DNA of 64,000 nucleotides from DASTEQ01 sp040905185. GTDB taxonomy: Bacteria > Chloroflexota > Limnocylindria > QHBO01. The notes beneath the pieces were generated by a model. The model ran no database searches and had not been told where the DNA came from. It saw nothing but the letters and a program-made list of their open reading frames with translations. Position numbers and translations under genes: made by a program. Shown here in pieces: positions 16,846-25,444 of this stretch (its first letter is position 1; each line of letters starts with the position of its first letter). The DNA lies in contig JBBDRZ010000005.1 of NCBI GenBank assembly GCA_040905185.1, positions 60,087-124,086 of the forward strand, in the 5' to 3' direction.

Positions 16846-17445
16846 TCAGGTCCTCCGCTCGTCCGCCAGCCGGGCGCGGCTGGGCAGAGGGGCGGCGCGG
16901 CGCTCGACCGGCAGGAGCACGCGGAGCGCGCGCAGGGCGTAATGGATGCGGGACTTCATGGTGCCCACCTGGCAGCCGGCGATCTCGGCCGCCTCCGCCA
17001 GGCTGTAGCCATGCAGGTAGTACAGGATGATCGCGGTCTGCTGTTTCGGGGGGAGGGCATCGATGCCGCGCTGCAGGACGTCCACGATCTCCCGCGACTC
17101 GACGACCTGGTCGGGGCGGGCGGACAGGTCGGGCGCGAGGTTGCCGATGAGGTCCGTCAGCGGCTCGAGCGGCGCGCGACGCCGCGAGAGCCGGCTGTAG
17201 CACAGGTTGGTGCACACACGCTGCAGCCAGGGGAGCGGCGATACATCGGTCCGCAGGCGGTGGCGGACGCGGTAGGCCTTGACGAAGCAGTCCTGAAGGA
17301 TCTCCTCGGCCAGGAACGGATCGCGCGTGATCGCCAGCGCGGTCAGGTAGACCGGGCGTTGGTAGGTCTGAAAGAACTCCTCGAACGCCTGCAGGTCGCC
17401 CGACTGCATCCGCTCGACGAGACTTGTTGCCTGTGGATCGGTCAC
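16846..17445 (-). CDS. ECF-type RNA polymerase sigma factor (sigma-E-like)
   Basis: A 199-residue extracytoplasmic-function sigma factor. Region 2 is at about 23-92 (FFQTYQRPVYLTALAITRDP, EEILQDCFVKAYR, LPWLQRVCTNLCYSRLSRRR). Region 4 is at about 126-177 with the helix-turn-helix phrase LAEAAEIAGCQVGTMKSRIH. It is paired with the downstream zf-HC2 anti-sigma. The start is GTG with GGAGA upstream. A TAGTAT hexamer (17483-17488), overlapping the gcvPB stop, could be its -10 box. Confidence 0.93.
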   Translation of the reverse strand: MTDPQATSLVERMQSGDLQAFEEFFQTYQRPVYLTALAITRDPFLAEEILQDCFVKAYRVRHRLRTDVSPLPWLQRVCTNLCYSRLSRRRAPLEPLTDLIGNLAPDLSARPDQVVESREIVDVLQRGIDALPPKQQTAIILYYLHGYSLAEAAEIAGCQVGTMKSRIHYALRALRVLLPVERRAAPLPSRARLADERRT

Positions 17446-17485
17446 TCGCTCTCCGTGCTGCTCAGTGCCCGGATCGGTGAAGATA

Positions 17486-19042
17486 CTACCCGCCGAGCGT
17501 GGCCTCGGTTCGATCGGCCTCCGGAAACGGCCAGCCCAGGTCGGGCTGGCGGGCCGCGGTGGCCTCGTCCAGGCGGCCCACCGGTGTCGTGCGCGGCGCC
17601 TGGCGCACCGCCTCCGGATCGCGCGCTGATCGATCGGCGATGTCCCGCATGACGGCCACGAAACGGTCCAGCGTCTCGCGCGTCTCGGTCTCGGTGGGCT
17701 CGATCATGAGCGCCTCCTCGACGATGAGCGGGAAGTAGATGGTCGGCGGGTGGATGCCCTCGTCCAGGATGGCCTTGGCGATGTCCAGCGCGCTGACCCC
17801 ATGCTCGCGCTTCTGGCGTCGCGCGCTGAAGACCACCTCGTGCTTGCAGATGCGGTCGAACGGCAGCTCGTAGGCGTCCCCCAGCCGGACCCGGACGTAG
17901 TTGGCGGCCAGCACCGCGTCGTCGGTGACCTGGCGCAAGCCGGCCGCGCCGTTGGCGCGGATGTACGCGTACGCACGCAGGTGCATGCCGAAGTTGCCAC
18001 CGAACGTCCGGACTCGCCCGATGGCGGTGGGCCGCGCATCGGGAGCCTCGAGCGCGAATCGGGCGTCCGGCGTCGAGCGGCCGGACCACGCATTGGCCAG
18101 CACCGTGCCCGGGTCGCCCTCGACCAGCTGGGGAAGGGGCGCCGGCAGGAAGGGCGCCAGGCGCGGGCTGACCCCGATCGGTCCGGCTCCTGGTCCCCCG
18201 CCTCCATGCGGCGTGCTGAACGTCTTGTGCAGGTTGAAGTGCATCACGTCGAATCCCGCCTCGCCGGCGCGGAAGCGGCCGAGGATCGCGTTCAGGTTGG
18301 CCCCGTCCATGTAGGCGATGGCGCCCGCGGCCTGAACCGCGCTCAGAACGTCGTCGATCTGGTCCTCGAAGATCCCCAGCGTGCTCGGATTGGTGATCAT
18401 GAGCGCCGCCGTGTCGGGCCCCAGCGCGCCCCGCAGCGCGTCGAGGTCGATCCCGCCCCGGGCGTTGGACGGGACGGTTCGGGTCGTGAAGCCGACCATG
18501 CTGGCGGTGGCCGGATTGGTGCCATGGGCGCTGTCGGGCACGAGGACGACCCGCCGCTGGTCGCCCTCGCCGCGCGACCGGTGGAACGCCCGGGTCATCA
18601 GCATCCCGGTCAGCTCGCCGTGGGCACCGGCCGCGGGCTGGAGGCTCACGGCGGCGAAGCCGCCGATCTCGCGCAGCAGCTCGGCCAGGAGCCACTGGAG
18701 CTCCAGGCTGCCCTGGCTCAAGGGGCCGGGGTCGAGCGGATGCGAGCCGGACAGCCCCGGCAGGCGGGCCGCCCATTCGTTCAGCTTGGGGTTGTACTTC
18801 ATCGTGCACGACCCAAGCGGGTAGAAGTCGATGTCGATGGCGTGGTTCAGCCGGCTCAGGCGGTTGAAGTGGCGGACCAGCTCGAGCTCGCTGACCTCCG
18901 GCAGGCGCAGGGGTGCGGTGCGGCGCGCGGCATCGGGGATGGGCGGCTGAGACGCGGCCGCTGTGCGCGCCGCCTCAGACGGGGCCGGGAATCGGACGGC
19001 GCGTCGCCCCGGCCGGGACCGCTCGAACAGGGTCGGTTCCAC
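17486..19042 (-). CDS. gcvPB: Glycine dehydrogenase (decarboxylating), subunit 2
   Basis: The C-terminal half of the P protein as a separate polypeptide, 518 residues from the GTG at 19042, which follows GGGAG at eight bases and gives VEPTLFERSRPGRRA, the usual start of this subunit. The PLP-binding region reads NLHKTFSTPHGGGGPG. It decarboxylates glycine with subunit 1 and passes aminomethyl to GcvH. The preceding 86 bp after gcvPA are in frame but lack a ribosome site. It is the last gene of the glycine cleavage operon. Confidence 0.93.
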   Translation of the reverse strand: MEPTLFERSRPGRRAVRFPAPSEAARTAAASQPPIPDAARRTAPLRLPEVSELELVRHFNRLSRLNHAIDIDFYPLGSCTMKYNPKLNEWAARLPGLSGSHPLDPGPLSQGSLELQWLLAELLREIGGFAAVSLQPAAGAHGELTGMLMTRAFHRSRGEGDQRRVVLVPDSAHGTNPATASMVGFTTRTVPSNARGGIDLDALRGALGPDTAALMITNPSTLGIFEDQIDDVLSAVQAAGAIAYMDGANLNAILGRFRAGEAGFDVMHFNLHKTFSTPHGGGGPGAGPIGVSPRLAPFLPAPLPQLVEGDPGTVLANAWSGRSTPDARFALEAPDARPTAIGRVRTFGGNFGMHLRAYAYIRANGAAGLRQVTDDAVLAANYVRVRLGDAYELPFDRICKHEVVFSARRQKREHGVSALDIAKAILDEGIHPPTIYFPLIVEEALMIEPTETETRETLDRFVAVMRDIADRSARDPEAVRQAPRTTPVGRLDEATAARQPDLGWPFPEADRTEATLGG

Positions 19043-19128
19043 GACCAGTGCTCCCGCCCCGGCCGGCGGGGAGTGAAACGCCGCTCCGCGGCCGGATGCG
19101 TCGGTCGTGGACCGCTCTCCCACGGCGC

Positions 19129-20472
19129 TCAGGACGCGGCTCCCAGGGCGTCGGCCAGCCGCCGGATGTCCTCGTCGGTCGTCAGCTCGGTCGTGGCCAG
19201 GAGCAGCGTGTCGGGCAGCTCGGGGTACTCGGGTTCGATGACCAGCCCGGCCAGGATGCTCTGCTCGAGGAGCTCGGCGTGTCGCGCGCCGGCATCGGCA
19301 AGGCGCAGCGCAACCTCGCTGAAGTACGGCGCCGTGAACCGGCGGGCGGCGATACCGGCCGTCTCGAGCGTGGCCACCAGATGGCGGGCCTGGATCGTCG
19401 AGCGCTCGGCGGCTTCCCGCAGGCCCTCGGGACCGACCGCCGACAGGTACGCGGTGGCGGCCAGGGCGCACAGCGCCTGGTTGGTGCAGATGTTGCTGGC
19501 GGCTTTCTCGCGACGGATGTGCTGTTCGCGGGCCTGCAGGGTGAGCACGTACCCGCGGCGCCCGGCCGCGTCGCGGGTGGCGCCCACCAGCCGCCCGGGC
19601 AGCTGGCGGACCGCGCTCATCCGGGCCGCCATGAGCCCCAGATACGGTCCGCCGAACGCGAGCGGGATGCCCAGTTGCTGTCCCTCGGCAGTCACGATGT
19701 CGGCGCCGTAGCGGCCGGGAGCCTCGAGCAGGGCGAGGCTCACGGGATCGACCAGGGTCACGACCAGCGCCCCCGCCGCATGGGCCGCCGCAGCCAGCTC
19801 GGACATCGGCTCAAGCAGGCCGAAGAAGTTCGGTTCCTGGACGATCAGGCACGCGACGTCGCCGCCGACCAGGCTGCGGACGGCGGCCAGGTCGGTGAGC
19901 CCGGAGCCGGCCTCGGACAGGTCGGCCGGAACCTCCACCACCTCCACGCCGGGGCCCGAGCAGTAGGTCTCCAGCACCCGGCGCACCTGGGGATGGACCG
20001 CCCGCGATACCGCCACTCGATGCCGGCCGGTGAGCCGGCACGCCATCAGCGCCCCTTCGGCCGTCGCCGTCGCCCCGTCGTAGTGGCTGGCGCTGGCGAC
20101 CTCCATCCCGGTCAGCTCGCAGACGAGGGACTGGAATTCGTAGATGCTCTGGAGCGTCCCCTGGCTGACCTCCGGCTGGTACGGCGTGTAGGCGGTCGCG
20201 AACTCGGCCCGTCCGACGACCTCGTCCACGACGGCCGGGATGAGGCGCCGATATGCACCCGCACCGAGGAACGACACCTCCGGGATCCGGTTCCGGCCGG
20301 CCAGACGCGACAGCTCGGCCCGCACCTCCTGCTCGGTCAGGGGCGACGGGAGGTCGAAGCGGGTGGCCCGCACGGATTCGGGGATGTCGGCGAACAGGTC
20401 GTTCACCGACGCCACTCCGATGGCCTCCAGCATGGCCACTCGGTCGGCGTCCGTGTGCGGGGAGTAGGTCAT
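19129..20472 (-). CDS. gcvPA: Glycine dehydrogenase (decarboxylating), subunit 1
   Basis: The ATG at 20472 (MTYSPHTDADRVAMLEAIGV) overlaps the gcvH stop by 4 bp and yields 447 residues, the usual length of the N-terminal half of split P protein. Characteristic stretches are FLGAGAYRRLIPAVVDEVVG, TAYTPYQPEVSQGTLQSIYE and FGGPYLGLMAARMSAVRQLP. It forms the glycine decarboxylase with subunit 2. The two-subunit arrangement is common in Gram-positives, thermophiles and Chloroflexota. Confidence 0.95.
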   Translation of the reverse strand: MTYSPHTDADRVAMLEAIGVASVNDLFADIPESVRATRFDLPSPLTEQEVRAELSRLAGRNRIPEVSFLGAGAYRRLIPAVVDEVVGRAEFATAYTPYQPEVSQGTLQSIYEFQSLVCELTGMEVASASHYDGATATAEGALMACRLTGRHRVAVSRAVHPQVRRVLETYCSGPGVEVVEVPADLSEAGSGLTDLAAVRSLVGGDVACLIVQEPNFFGLLEPMSELAAAAHAAGALVVTLVDPVSLALLEAPGRYGADIVTAEGQQLGIPLAFGGPYLGLMAARMSAVRQLPGRLVGATRDAAGRRGYVLTLQAREQHIRREKAASNICTNQALCALAATAYLSAVGPEGLREAAERSTIQARHLVATLETAGIAARRFTAPYFSEVALRLADAGARHAELLEQSILAGLVIEPEYPELPDTLLLATTELTTDEDIRRLADALGAAS

Positions 20473-20852
20473 TCGCTCCCGACCAGCTCCGCGTAGGCGG
20501 GCGCTTCCAGCAGGGCGTCGAGCTCGGCTGGGTCGGCGACCTTGATCCGGCAGATCCAACCCCCGTCGTGGGGATCGCTGTTCAACAGCTCGGGTCGGGT
20601 TCGGAGCTCCTCGTTGACCGCGACGACCGCGCCGCTGGCCGGCGCGAACAGGTCACTCACCGCCTTGACCGACTCGACCACACCGAAGCTCGCGAACTGG
20701 GTGAGGGTCGCGCCCACGGCAGGCAGGTCGACGTAGACGATATCGCCCAGTTCGTCGACCGCGAAGCGGGTGAGCCCGATCACGCCCTCCCCATCTTCGG
20801 GCCGGATCCACTCATGCTCGCGCGAGTACCGTCGGTCGTCGGGCAGCGTCAA
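20469..20852 (-). CDS. gcvH: Glycine cleavage system H protein
   Basis: A 127-residue lipoyl carrier. The lipoylated lysine is K63 in VVESVKAVSD, and the fold hallmarks YSREHEWIRPEDGEGVIGLT and ELGDIVYVDLPAVG are present. It shuttles the aminomethyl group between the P and T proteins. It overlaps gcvT and gcvPA by 4 bp each. No dihydrolipoyl dehydrogenase or lipoate enzyme is in the window. Confidence 0.96.
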   Translation of the reverse strand: MTLPDDRRYSREHEWIRPEDGEGVIGLTRFAVDELGDIVYVDLPAVGATLTQFASFGVVESVKAVSDLFAPASGAVVAVNEELRTRPELLNSDPHDGGWICRIKVADPAELDALLEAPAYAELVGSE

Positions 20853-21991
20853 GTGGTCCGTTCCTCAATGGGGCGCGGGCGTCGATAGAAGGGCAACTTT
20901 ACCTGCTCGGCCCGGCAGGGTCGGTCGCGGATCATCACCGCCACGCCACGGCCGATCTCGGCCGCGTCGCTGCGGATCAGCGCCATCGCGATGCGCTGGC
21001 CGAGGGTAGGCGAGAAGCTGCCGCTGGTGACCACCCCGATGTCGGTCGGTGGGCGTGCGCCCGCCGCCTCGACCACCGGATACCCGTGTCGAGCGATCCC
21101 CTCGTCCTGCATGACCAGTCCCACAAGGCGGCGGCGGGGTCCCTGGCGCTCGATGTCCGCCAGCGCCGCGCGGCCGACGAAATCGCCCTTGTCGAGCTTG
21201 ACCACACGGCCCAGGTTGGCTTCGTACGGGTTCACGTCGCGCCCGAGCTCGTTGCCGTACAGCGGCATCCCAGCCTCCAGCCGGAGCGTGTCCCGACTGG
21301 CCAGACCGCACGGCAGCAGGCCGAAGCGGCCGCCGGCCTGGAAGACGGCCTCCCACAGCAGTTGGGCGTCCTGCGCCGCGCAGAACAATTCGAACCCGTC
21401 CTCGCCGGTGTAGCCGGTGCGGGCCACCAGGCAGGGCACGTCCGCCACCTGCCCGAGCGCAGACCGATACCTTCCGATGGGCCCCAGGTCGACATCGGTC
21501 AGGCCTGCCAACAGCTCGGCCGCCCGTGGGCCCTGGGGGGCGATCAGCGCAGTCCGGTCGGACCGATCCTCCACCTCGACGTTGAACTTCTCGTCGGCCA
21601 GCAGGCCCGCCAGGTGCCTGACCACGGCGTCGCGGTTGGCCGCGTTGCAGACCACCAGGTAGCTGGGGTCGGTGCGGTACACGATTACGTCGTCGATGAC
21701 CCCGCCATCGGGGGCGCACAGCATGGAGTACTGGGCCTGACCGGGCTCCAATGTCCCGGGGTCGCTGACCAGCGCGAAGCGGGCGAATGCCAGCGCATCG
21801 GGCCCGGCCAGCCGGATCTCGCCCATGTGCGACAGGTCGAACAGGCCGACCGCCGAGCGGACCGTGCGGTGCTCCTCGAGCTCGGAGGTGTAGCGGATCG
21901 GCATCTCATAGCCGGCGAAGGCGACCATCCGAGCCCCCAGGGCCCGGTGCACCGCGTCGAGCGGGGTCCGCCGCAGATCGGCGGCGGTCAT
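20849..21991 (-). CDS. gcvT: Aminomethyltransferase (glycine cleavage T protein)
   Basis: A 380-residue tetrahydrofolate-dependent enzyme that releases ammonia and forms methylene-THF from the aminomethyl-lipoyl H protein. Recognisable blocks are MVAFAGYEMPIRYTS, GLFDLSHMGEIRLAGPDAL, RTGYTGEDGFELFC, LRLEAGMPLYGNEL and VTSGSFSPTLGQRIAMALI. It overlaps the Nudix gene upstream and gcvH downstream by 4 bp each, showing one operon. Confidence 0.95.
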   Translation of the reverse strand: MTAADLRRTPLDAVHRALGARMVAFAGYEMPIRYTSELEEHRTVRSAVGLFDLSHMGEIRLAGPDALAFARFALVSDPGTLEPGQAQYSMLCAPDGGVIDDVIVYRTDPSYLVVCNAANRDAVVRHLAGLLADEKFNVEVEDRSDRTALIAPQGPRAAELLAGLTDVDLGPIGRYRSALGQVADVPCLVARTGYTGEDGFELFCAAQDAQLLWEAVFQAGGRFGLLPCGLASRDTLRLEAGMPLYGNELGRDVNPYEANLGRVVKLDKGDFVGRAALADIERQGPRRRLVGLVMQDEGIARHGYPVVEAAGARPPTDIGVVTSGSFSPTLGQRIAMALIRSDAAEIGRGVAVMIRDRPCRAEQVKLPFYRRPRPIEERTT

Positions 21992-22446
21992 CGGGCGGGC
22001 TGGGCGGTCGATTCCTGGGCTGCCGCGAGCGCGCGCTCGGCCAGCTCGACCACGCTCCGCTCGGTTGGGTAATTCATCAGTCGCAATGCCTCCGACAACG
22101 GGACCCAGCGCACGTCGTCGAACTCGTGGTCGTGATCGGCCAGGTCACCGCCGATGGGGCGCATGAGGAAGAAGTGGACGGTCTTGAAGTAGCGGGTCGA
22201 CCCACGCACGAAGACGTAGCTGATGGCGCCCAGCGGCTCTTCGATTTCCACCGCCAGGCCGGTCTCCTCCGCCGTCTCGCGCTGGGCCGTCTCTTCGAAC
22301 GACTCGCCGCGCGCCGGCGTGCCCTTGGGCAGCGCCCACAGGGCCGGGGACCGGCGGTGGGCCAGGACGATTTCGGGTCCGTCCGGCGTGCGCCGATAGA
22401 CCACGCCACCAGCCGAGGTGGCGCGCGCGTTGCGCTTGACGGCCAC
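21988..22446 (-). CDS. Nudix hydrolase heading the glycine cleavage operon
   Basis: A 152-residue protein with a Nudix box at 42-64 (GTPARGESF...ETAEETGL) that matches G-x5-E-x7-RE-U-x-EE-x-GU except for a threonine at the first U position. Such enzymes hydrolyse nucleoside diphosphates linked to another group; the substrate cannot be read from the sequence. The N-terminus KRNARATSAGGVVYR recalls the diadenosine polyphosphate/MutT-like group. A GTG start lies five bases after TAGCAT (22452-22457), so it may be leaderless or follow the small ORF upstream. Confidence 0.88.
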   Translation of the reverse strand: MAVKRNARATSAGGVVYRRTPDGPEIVLAHRRSPALWALPKGTPARGESFEETAQRETAEETGLAVEIEEPLGAISYVFVRGSTRYFKTVHFFLMRPIGGDLADHDHEFDDVRWVPLSEALRLMNYPTERSVVELAERALAAAQESTAQPAR

Positions 22447-22454
22447 GCGCGATG

Positions 22455-22715
22455 CTAGGCGCGGTGCGCGCGGGGAAGGCCGAGCGGGAGCGGGGACCGG
22501 CGAGCCCGATGAGCGGCCAGGCGGCCGAGGTCCGGGAAGCGGTACCGGCTGGTCTGGCAGCGCAGCGCATGCACGGTGGCGGTGGTCCGCCGGTCGCGGA
22601 GTGGGCGGTGGTAGACCATCGTCGAGCGGGTCAGGCCGAATCGGTCGCGGCGCGCTACCGGCCGGGAAGGTTCGAATTGGATGACGGCATGGAGGCCGAA
22701 CGGGCGCGCGCGCAT
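22455..22715 (-). CDS. Possible small leaderless ORF (86 aa) upstream of the Nudix gene
   Basis: This ATG frame starts MRARPFGLHAVIQFEPSRPV and ends 8 bp before the Nudix start. Its third codon positions are overwhelmingly G or C, as in real genes here. A good promoter (TTGCGG, 16 bp, TACAAT) ends eight bases before the ATG with no Shine-Dalgarno, fitting a leaderless mRNA. The product is basic, with 5 histidines and one cysteine, and matches no family I know. It could instead be just the leader of the gcv operon. Confidence 0.35.
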   Translation of the reverse strand: MRARPFGLHAVIQFEPSRPVARRDRFGLTRSTMVYHRPLRDRRTTATVHALRCQTSRYRFPDLGRLAAHRARRSPLPLGLPRAHRA

Positions 22716-22723
22716 GTCAGGGC

Positions 22724-22751
22724 ATTGTAATCGGCGCTTCCCCCGCCGCAA
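22724..22751 (-). promoter_or_regulatory. Promoter for the Nudix/gcv operon
   Basis: TTGCGG (22746-22751) and TACAAT (22724-22729) are separated by 16 bp on the minus strand, in the short gap after the glycosyltransferase stop. This is the best sigma-70-type promoter in the gcv region. No glycine riboswitch pattern was recognised downstream. Confidence 0.55.
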
Positions 22752-22757
22752 GCCCGG

Positions 22758-23954
22758 TCATTGGCGGCCCGCCAGGAGCTCGCGGTACAGCCCCGCGACC
22801 TCGGCCACCCGGGTGCGTACGTCGAAACGTGCTGCGCCCTCCCGGGCCTGGGCGGCCATGCGCTCCCTTCGGCGCCGATCACCGGCCAGGGCGCCGGCCA
22901 CGACGCCCAGGCGCTCAGCCAACGTGGCTGCGGGTTCGGCAGGCACCAATTCGCCATCGATGCCGGGCCGGATGGTCGACGCGACCCCCGGTCCCGCGAC
23001 GGCCACCACCGGCAGCCCGGCCGCGAGAGCCTCGGCCAGGACCAGGCCCTGGGTCTCGGTCTGCGAGGCAAAGACGAACAGGTCGCTTGCCTTTACCTGG
23101 GCCAGGGCCAAATCCCTCGGCAGCAGGCCCGTGACGTGAACCCGCTCTGACACCCCGGCCTCGACCGCATGGCCCCGCACCGCGCCCTCGGCGGGTCCCC
23201 CGCCGACGAACAGCAACCGGAGCCTCGGCCGCCGGCGGGCGGCTCGGACGAACGCGTCGACGAGCACATCGGGGCTCTTCTCCCGCGCCACTCGGCCCAG
23301 GCTGACCAGGACGATGCTGTCATGGGGCCACCCGGCCAGCCGGCGCGGATGGCCCTCCGCAAGCGCCGCGATGCCCGCCACGTCGACGCCGGTGGGGATC
23401 ACCCGCACCAGCGGGCGTCGATGAGACCCGAGCGCAGCGCGGATCTCGGCAGCCAGATCTTCCGACGGGGCCACGATCGCCGCACAGCCGGCCCACCAGG
23501 CCTCCAGCCAGGCATCGGTCACCCGGCTCGAGACGCCCGCCAGGGGCCCCAGGTAGTGGCCGTAGTCGGCGAAGCGGGTGTGATGGGTGAACACCAGTGG
23601 GGCGCCCGCACGCCGGGCGACTGCGCGGGCCATGATCCCCGAGCTGAACGGCGAGTTGGCGTGGACGACGTCGGGCGCGAACGCCCCCGCCCGGCGCAGC
23701 GCGGCCGAGGGCAGCGGCAGCGGCATCCGGTAGCCGGGCGGTGCCGGAGGCAGGTGGTAGGACGGCAGCCATGCGACCTCGGGGTCGGGCCCCGGAGCGC
23801 CCGCGGTCCCCGGATCGGATCCTGACCCCGGACGCGGCACGACGAGCAGGACCTGGTGGCCCAGGGCGCCCAGGCCGCGGGCCAGCGTCTCGGTCGAGAC
23901 CGTCACCCCGGACAGATGGGGCAGGTATGCCTCACCGAAGATGGCGACCCGCAT
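22758..23954 (-). CDS. Glycosyltransferase family 4 protein
   Basis: A 398-residue GT-B glycosyltransferase. The N-terminal acceptor domain opens MRVAIFGEAYLPHLSGVTVS with the glycine-rich loop. The nucleotide-sugar domain has VSLGRVAREKSPDVLVDAF and the E-x7-E motif in TETQGLVLAEALAAGLPVVA. The pattern resembles diacylglycerol glycosyltransferases and mannosyltransferases that build glycolipids, but donor and acceptor are not determinable. A GGAGGG site precedes the ATG. It stands just downstream of tRNA-Val. Confidence 0.9.
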   Translation of the reverse strand: MRVAIFGEAYLPHLSGVTVSTETLARGLGALGHQVLLVVPRPGSGSDPGTAGAPGPDPEVAWLPSYHLPPAPPGYRMPLPLPSAALRRAGAFAPDVVHANSPFSSGIMARAVARRAGAPLVFTHHTRFADYGHYLGPLAGVSSRVTDAWLEAWWAGCAAIVAPSEDLAAEIRAALGSHRRPLVRVIPTGVDVAGIAALAEGHPRRLAGWPHDSIVLVSLGRVAREKSPDVLVDAFVRAARRRPRLRLLFVGGGPAEGAVRGHAVEAGVSERVHVTGLLPRDLALAQVKASDLFVFASQTETQGLVLAEALAAGLPVVAVAGPGVASTIRPGIDGELVPAEPAATLAERLGVVAGALAGDRRRRERMAAQAREGAARFDVRTRVAEVAGLYRELLAGRQ

Positions 23955-23985
23955 GGCGTCGACCCTCCGGGCCTCAGGCGTCGAG

Positions 23986-24062
23986 TGGTGGGCGATACTG
24001 GACTCGAACCAGTGACCTCACGGATGTGAACCGTGCACTCTAACCAGCTGAGCTAATCGCCC
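23986..24062 (-). tRNA. tRNA-Val (anticodon CAC)
   Basis: A full cloverleaf: acceptor GGGCGAT/ATCGCCC, D-arm GCTC...GAGT, anticodon stem CACGG/CCGTG with loop TTCACAT (anticodon CAC) and T-arm ACTGG/CCAGT around TTCGAGT. Discriminator A and an encoded CCA end are present. Confidence 0.95.
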
Positions 24063-24102
24063 CTCGGGGAGCGGCCAGTATACCGACGCCCGAATCGGCG
24101 GC

Positions 24103-24399
24103 TCAATCCGCGGTATCGCCCAGGCGCTCCAGGCGTACGGCGAGTTGTTCGGCAGTCAGGCCAGCCACGACCACGCGCTTGAGGTGGCTGCGGTCCCCCT
24201 TCAGCAGGCGCACCGCCGAGCGCGGCACGTCCAGCGCGGCTGCCAAGGCGACCAGCGCGGCCGCGGTGGCCTCACCATCGGTCGGCGGCGGAGAGACTCG
24301 CACCTGCAGAACCTGGTCACGCCAAGGTCCCACGCCGGTCGATCCCGACCGTGGTCTGACGCGGAGGGTAAGGGTGGGCGGCGACTCCCCCACGACCAA
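24103..24399 (-). CDS. DUF167 family protein (YggU-like)
   Basis: A 98-residue protein with the DUF167 pattern: LTLRVRPRSGS near the start, VSPPPTDGEATAAALVALAA in the middle and LLKGDRSHLKRVVVAGL near the end. Its function is unknown, but it is very often next to yggT, as here (4 bp after it). The start drawn is TTG; a GTG two codons later is as likely. Confidence 0.85.
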   Translation of the reverse strand: MVVGESPPTLTLRVRPRSGSTGVGPWRDQVLQVRVSPPPTDGEATAAALVALAAALDVPRSAVRLLKGDRSHLKRVVVAGLTAEQLAVRLERLGDTAD

Positions 24400-24403
24400 A
24401 GTC

Positions 24404-24655
24404 TCAGAGGGCGTAGACGACGCGCGAGACGACCGACAGGATCAACATCGCGATCAGCGGCGACCAGTCGATCCCCGACGTGGGCGGGATCAGGCGGCGG
24501 ATGGGCGCGAGGATCGGCTCGGTGAACTGGTAGACGAACGCCGTCACCGGGCCGCCGCCCCGCGGATTGGTCCAGCTGATGAGGACCCGGGCCAGGATCA
24601 GCACCCAGAGGAGGGTGCTGAGCAGCTGGACGAATGTGATGAGGACCGCGGTCAC
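24404..24655 (-). CDS. YggT family membrane protein
   Basis: An 83-residue protein with two membrane spans (about 5-25 and 64-82) and the family core ILARVLISWTNPRGGGPVTA followed by FTEPILAPIRRLIPP. YggT proteins are linked to osmotic tolerance and cell-division clusters. The GTG start has no Shine-Dalgarno but lies six bases after TATTCT (24662-24667), fitting a leaderless mRNA. Neighbours yggS and ftsZ match the common dcw-side arrangement. Confidence 0.9.
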   Translation of the reverse strand: MTAVLITFVQLLSTLLWVLILARVLISWTNPRGGGPVTAFVYQFTEPILAPIRRLIPPTSGIDWSPLIAMLILSVVSRVVYAL

Positions 24656-24697
24656 CGGGCCAGAATAGCAGCGCCCAAATCACGCCCGGAGTTGCGG

Positions 24698-25429
24698 TCA
24701 GTCGGCGATCGGCCGCTCCCCGAACAGCGCCGTCCCGGCCCGGACCAGGGTCGCTCCCTCCGCCACCGCGGATTCAAGGTCGGCACTCATGCCCATCGAG
24801 AGCTCGGGCAGCGGTTGGCCCGTCTCCTGCTCCAGCTCATCGCGGAGCTGGCGGAGCCGCGCGAAGGCCGCACCAGAGGCGTCGGCACGGCTCGTCAGGG
24901 GACCGATCCCCATCAGGCCCTCAACCCGCGCGGCCCGGATGGAGGCCATCGACCGGGCGAGGTCGGTGCGTTCGCTGCCGCCGGATCCCAGCGTGGTCAG
25001 CCCGAAACCGTGTTGGGACGCCGATCCGGTCAGGTTGACCTGGAGCAGGACCCGTGGCCGCAGGCCGAGCTCGTCGGCGAGGGCGTCGACGCGTTCCAGG
25101 AGGGCCACCGAGTCGATGGCCCCGAGCCACGGGAACAGGACCACCGCCCGGCGCGCCTTGTTCGACTGTAGATGGCCGACAAGATGCCACTCCACGTCCG
25201 GCACGGAGACGACCTTGGCCTCCGCTTCCTGGACTCGGTTCTCGCCAAACCGCTCCAGTCCGGCACGGCGCGCGGCGCGGACGACGTCGACCCCGAAGCC
25301 CTTGCTGACCGCCACCACCCGGACGCGGGCCGGATCGCGGCCCACGGCCGCGGCGGCGGCATCGATGCGGGCCTGAACGCGGGCCCAGCGCTCGGCGATG
25401 GCGGCGGCCAGCGGATCGGTATCGGTCAT
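24698..25429 (-). CDS. Pyridoxal phosphate homeostasis protein (YggS/PLPBP)
   Basis: A 243-residue, single-domain alanine-racemase-fold protein. The PLP lysine is K43 in VVAVSKGFGVD. GLERFGENRVQEAEAK and SMGMSADLESAVAEGATLVR are family signatures. It buffers PLP and affects amino-acid metabolism. The ATG at 25429 is preferred over a TTG 48 bases upstream because a 10-bp hairpin (25445-25468) occupies that interval. Confidence 0.93.
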   Translation of the reverse strand: MTDTDPLAAAIAERWARVQARIDAAAAAVGRDPARVRVVAVSKGFGVDVVRAARRAGLERFGENRVQEAEAKVVSVPDVEWHLVGHLQSNKARRAVVLFPWLGAIDSVALLERVDALADELGLRPRVLLQVNLTGSASQHGFGLTTLGSGGSERTDLARSMASIRAARVEGLMGIGPLTSRADASGAAFARLRQLRDELEQETGQPLPELSMGMSADLESAVAEGATLVRAGTALFGERPIAD

Positions 25430-25444
25430 GTCCCGGTACGCAAC

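Noticed and set aside
17750..19711. A 653-codon plus-strand open frame
   Set aside because: It is antisense to gcvPB and gcvPA, both complete and recognisable.
22447..22757. Glycine riboswitch ahead of the gcv operon
   Set aside because: The conserved glycine aptamer cores were not found on the minus strand.
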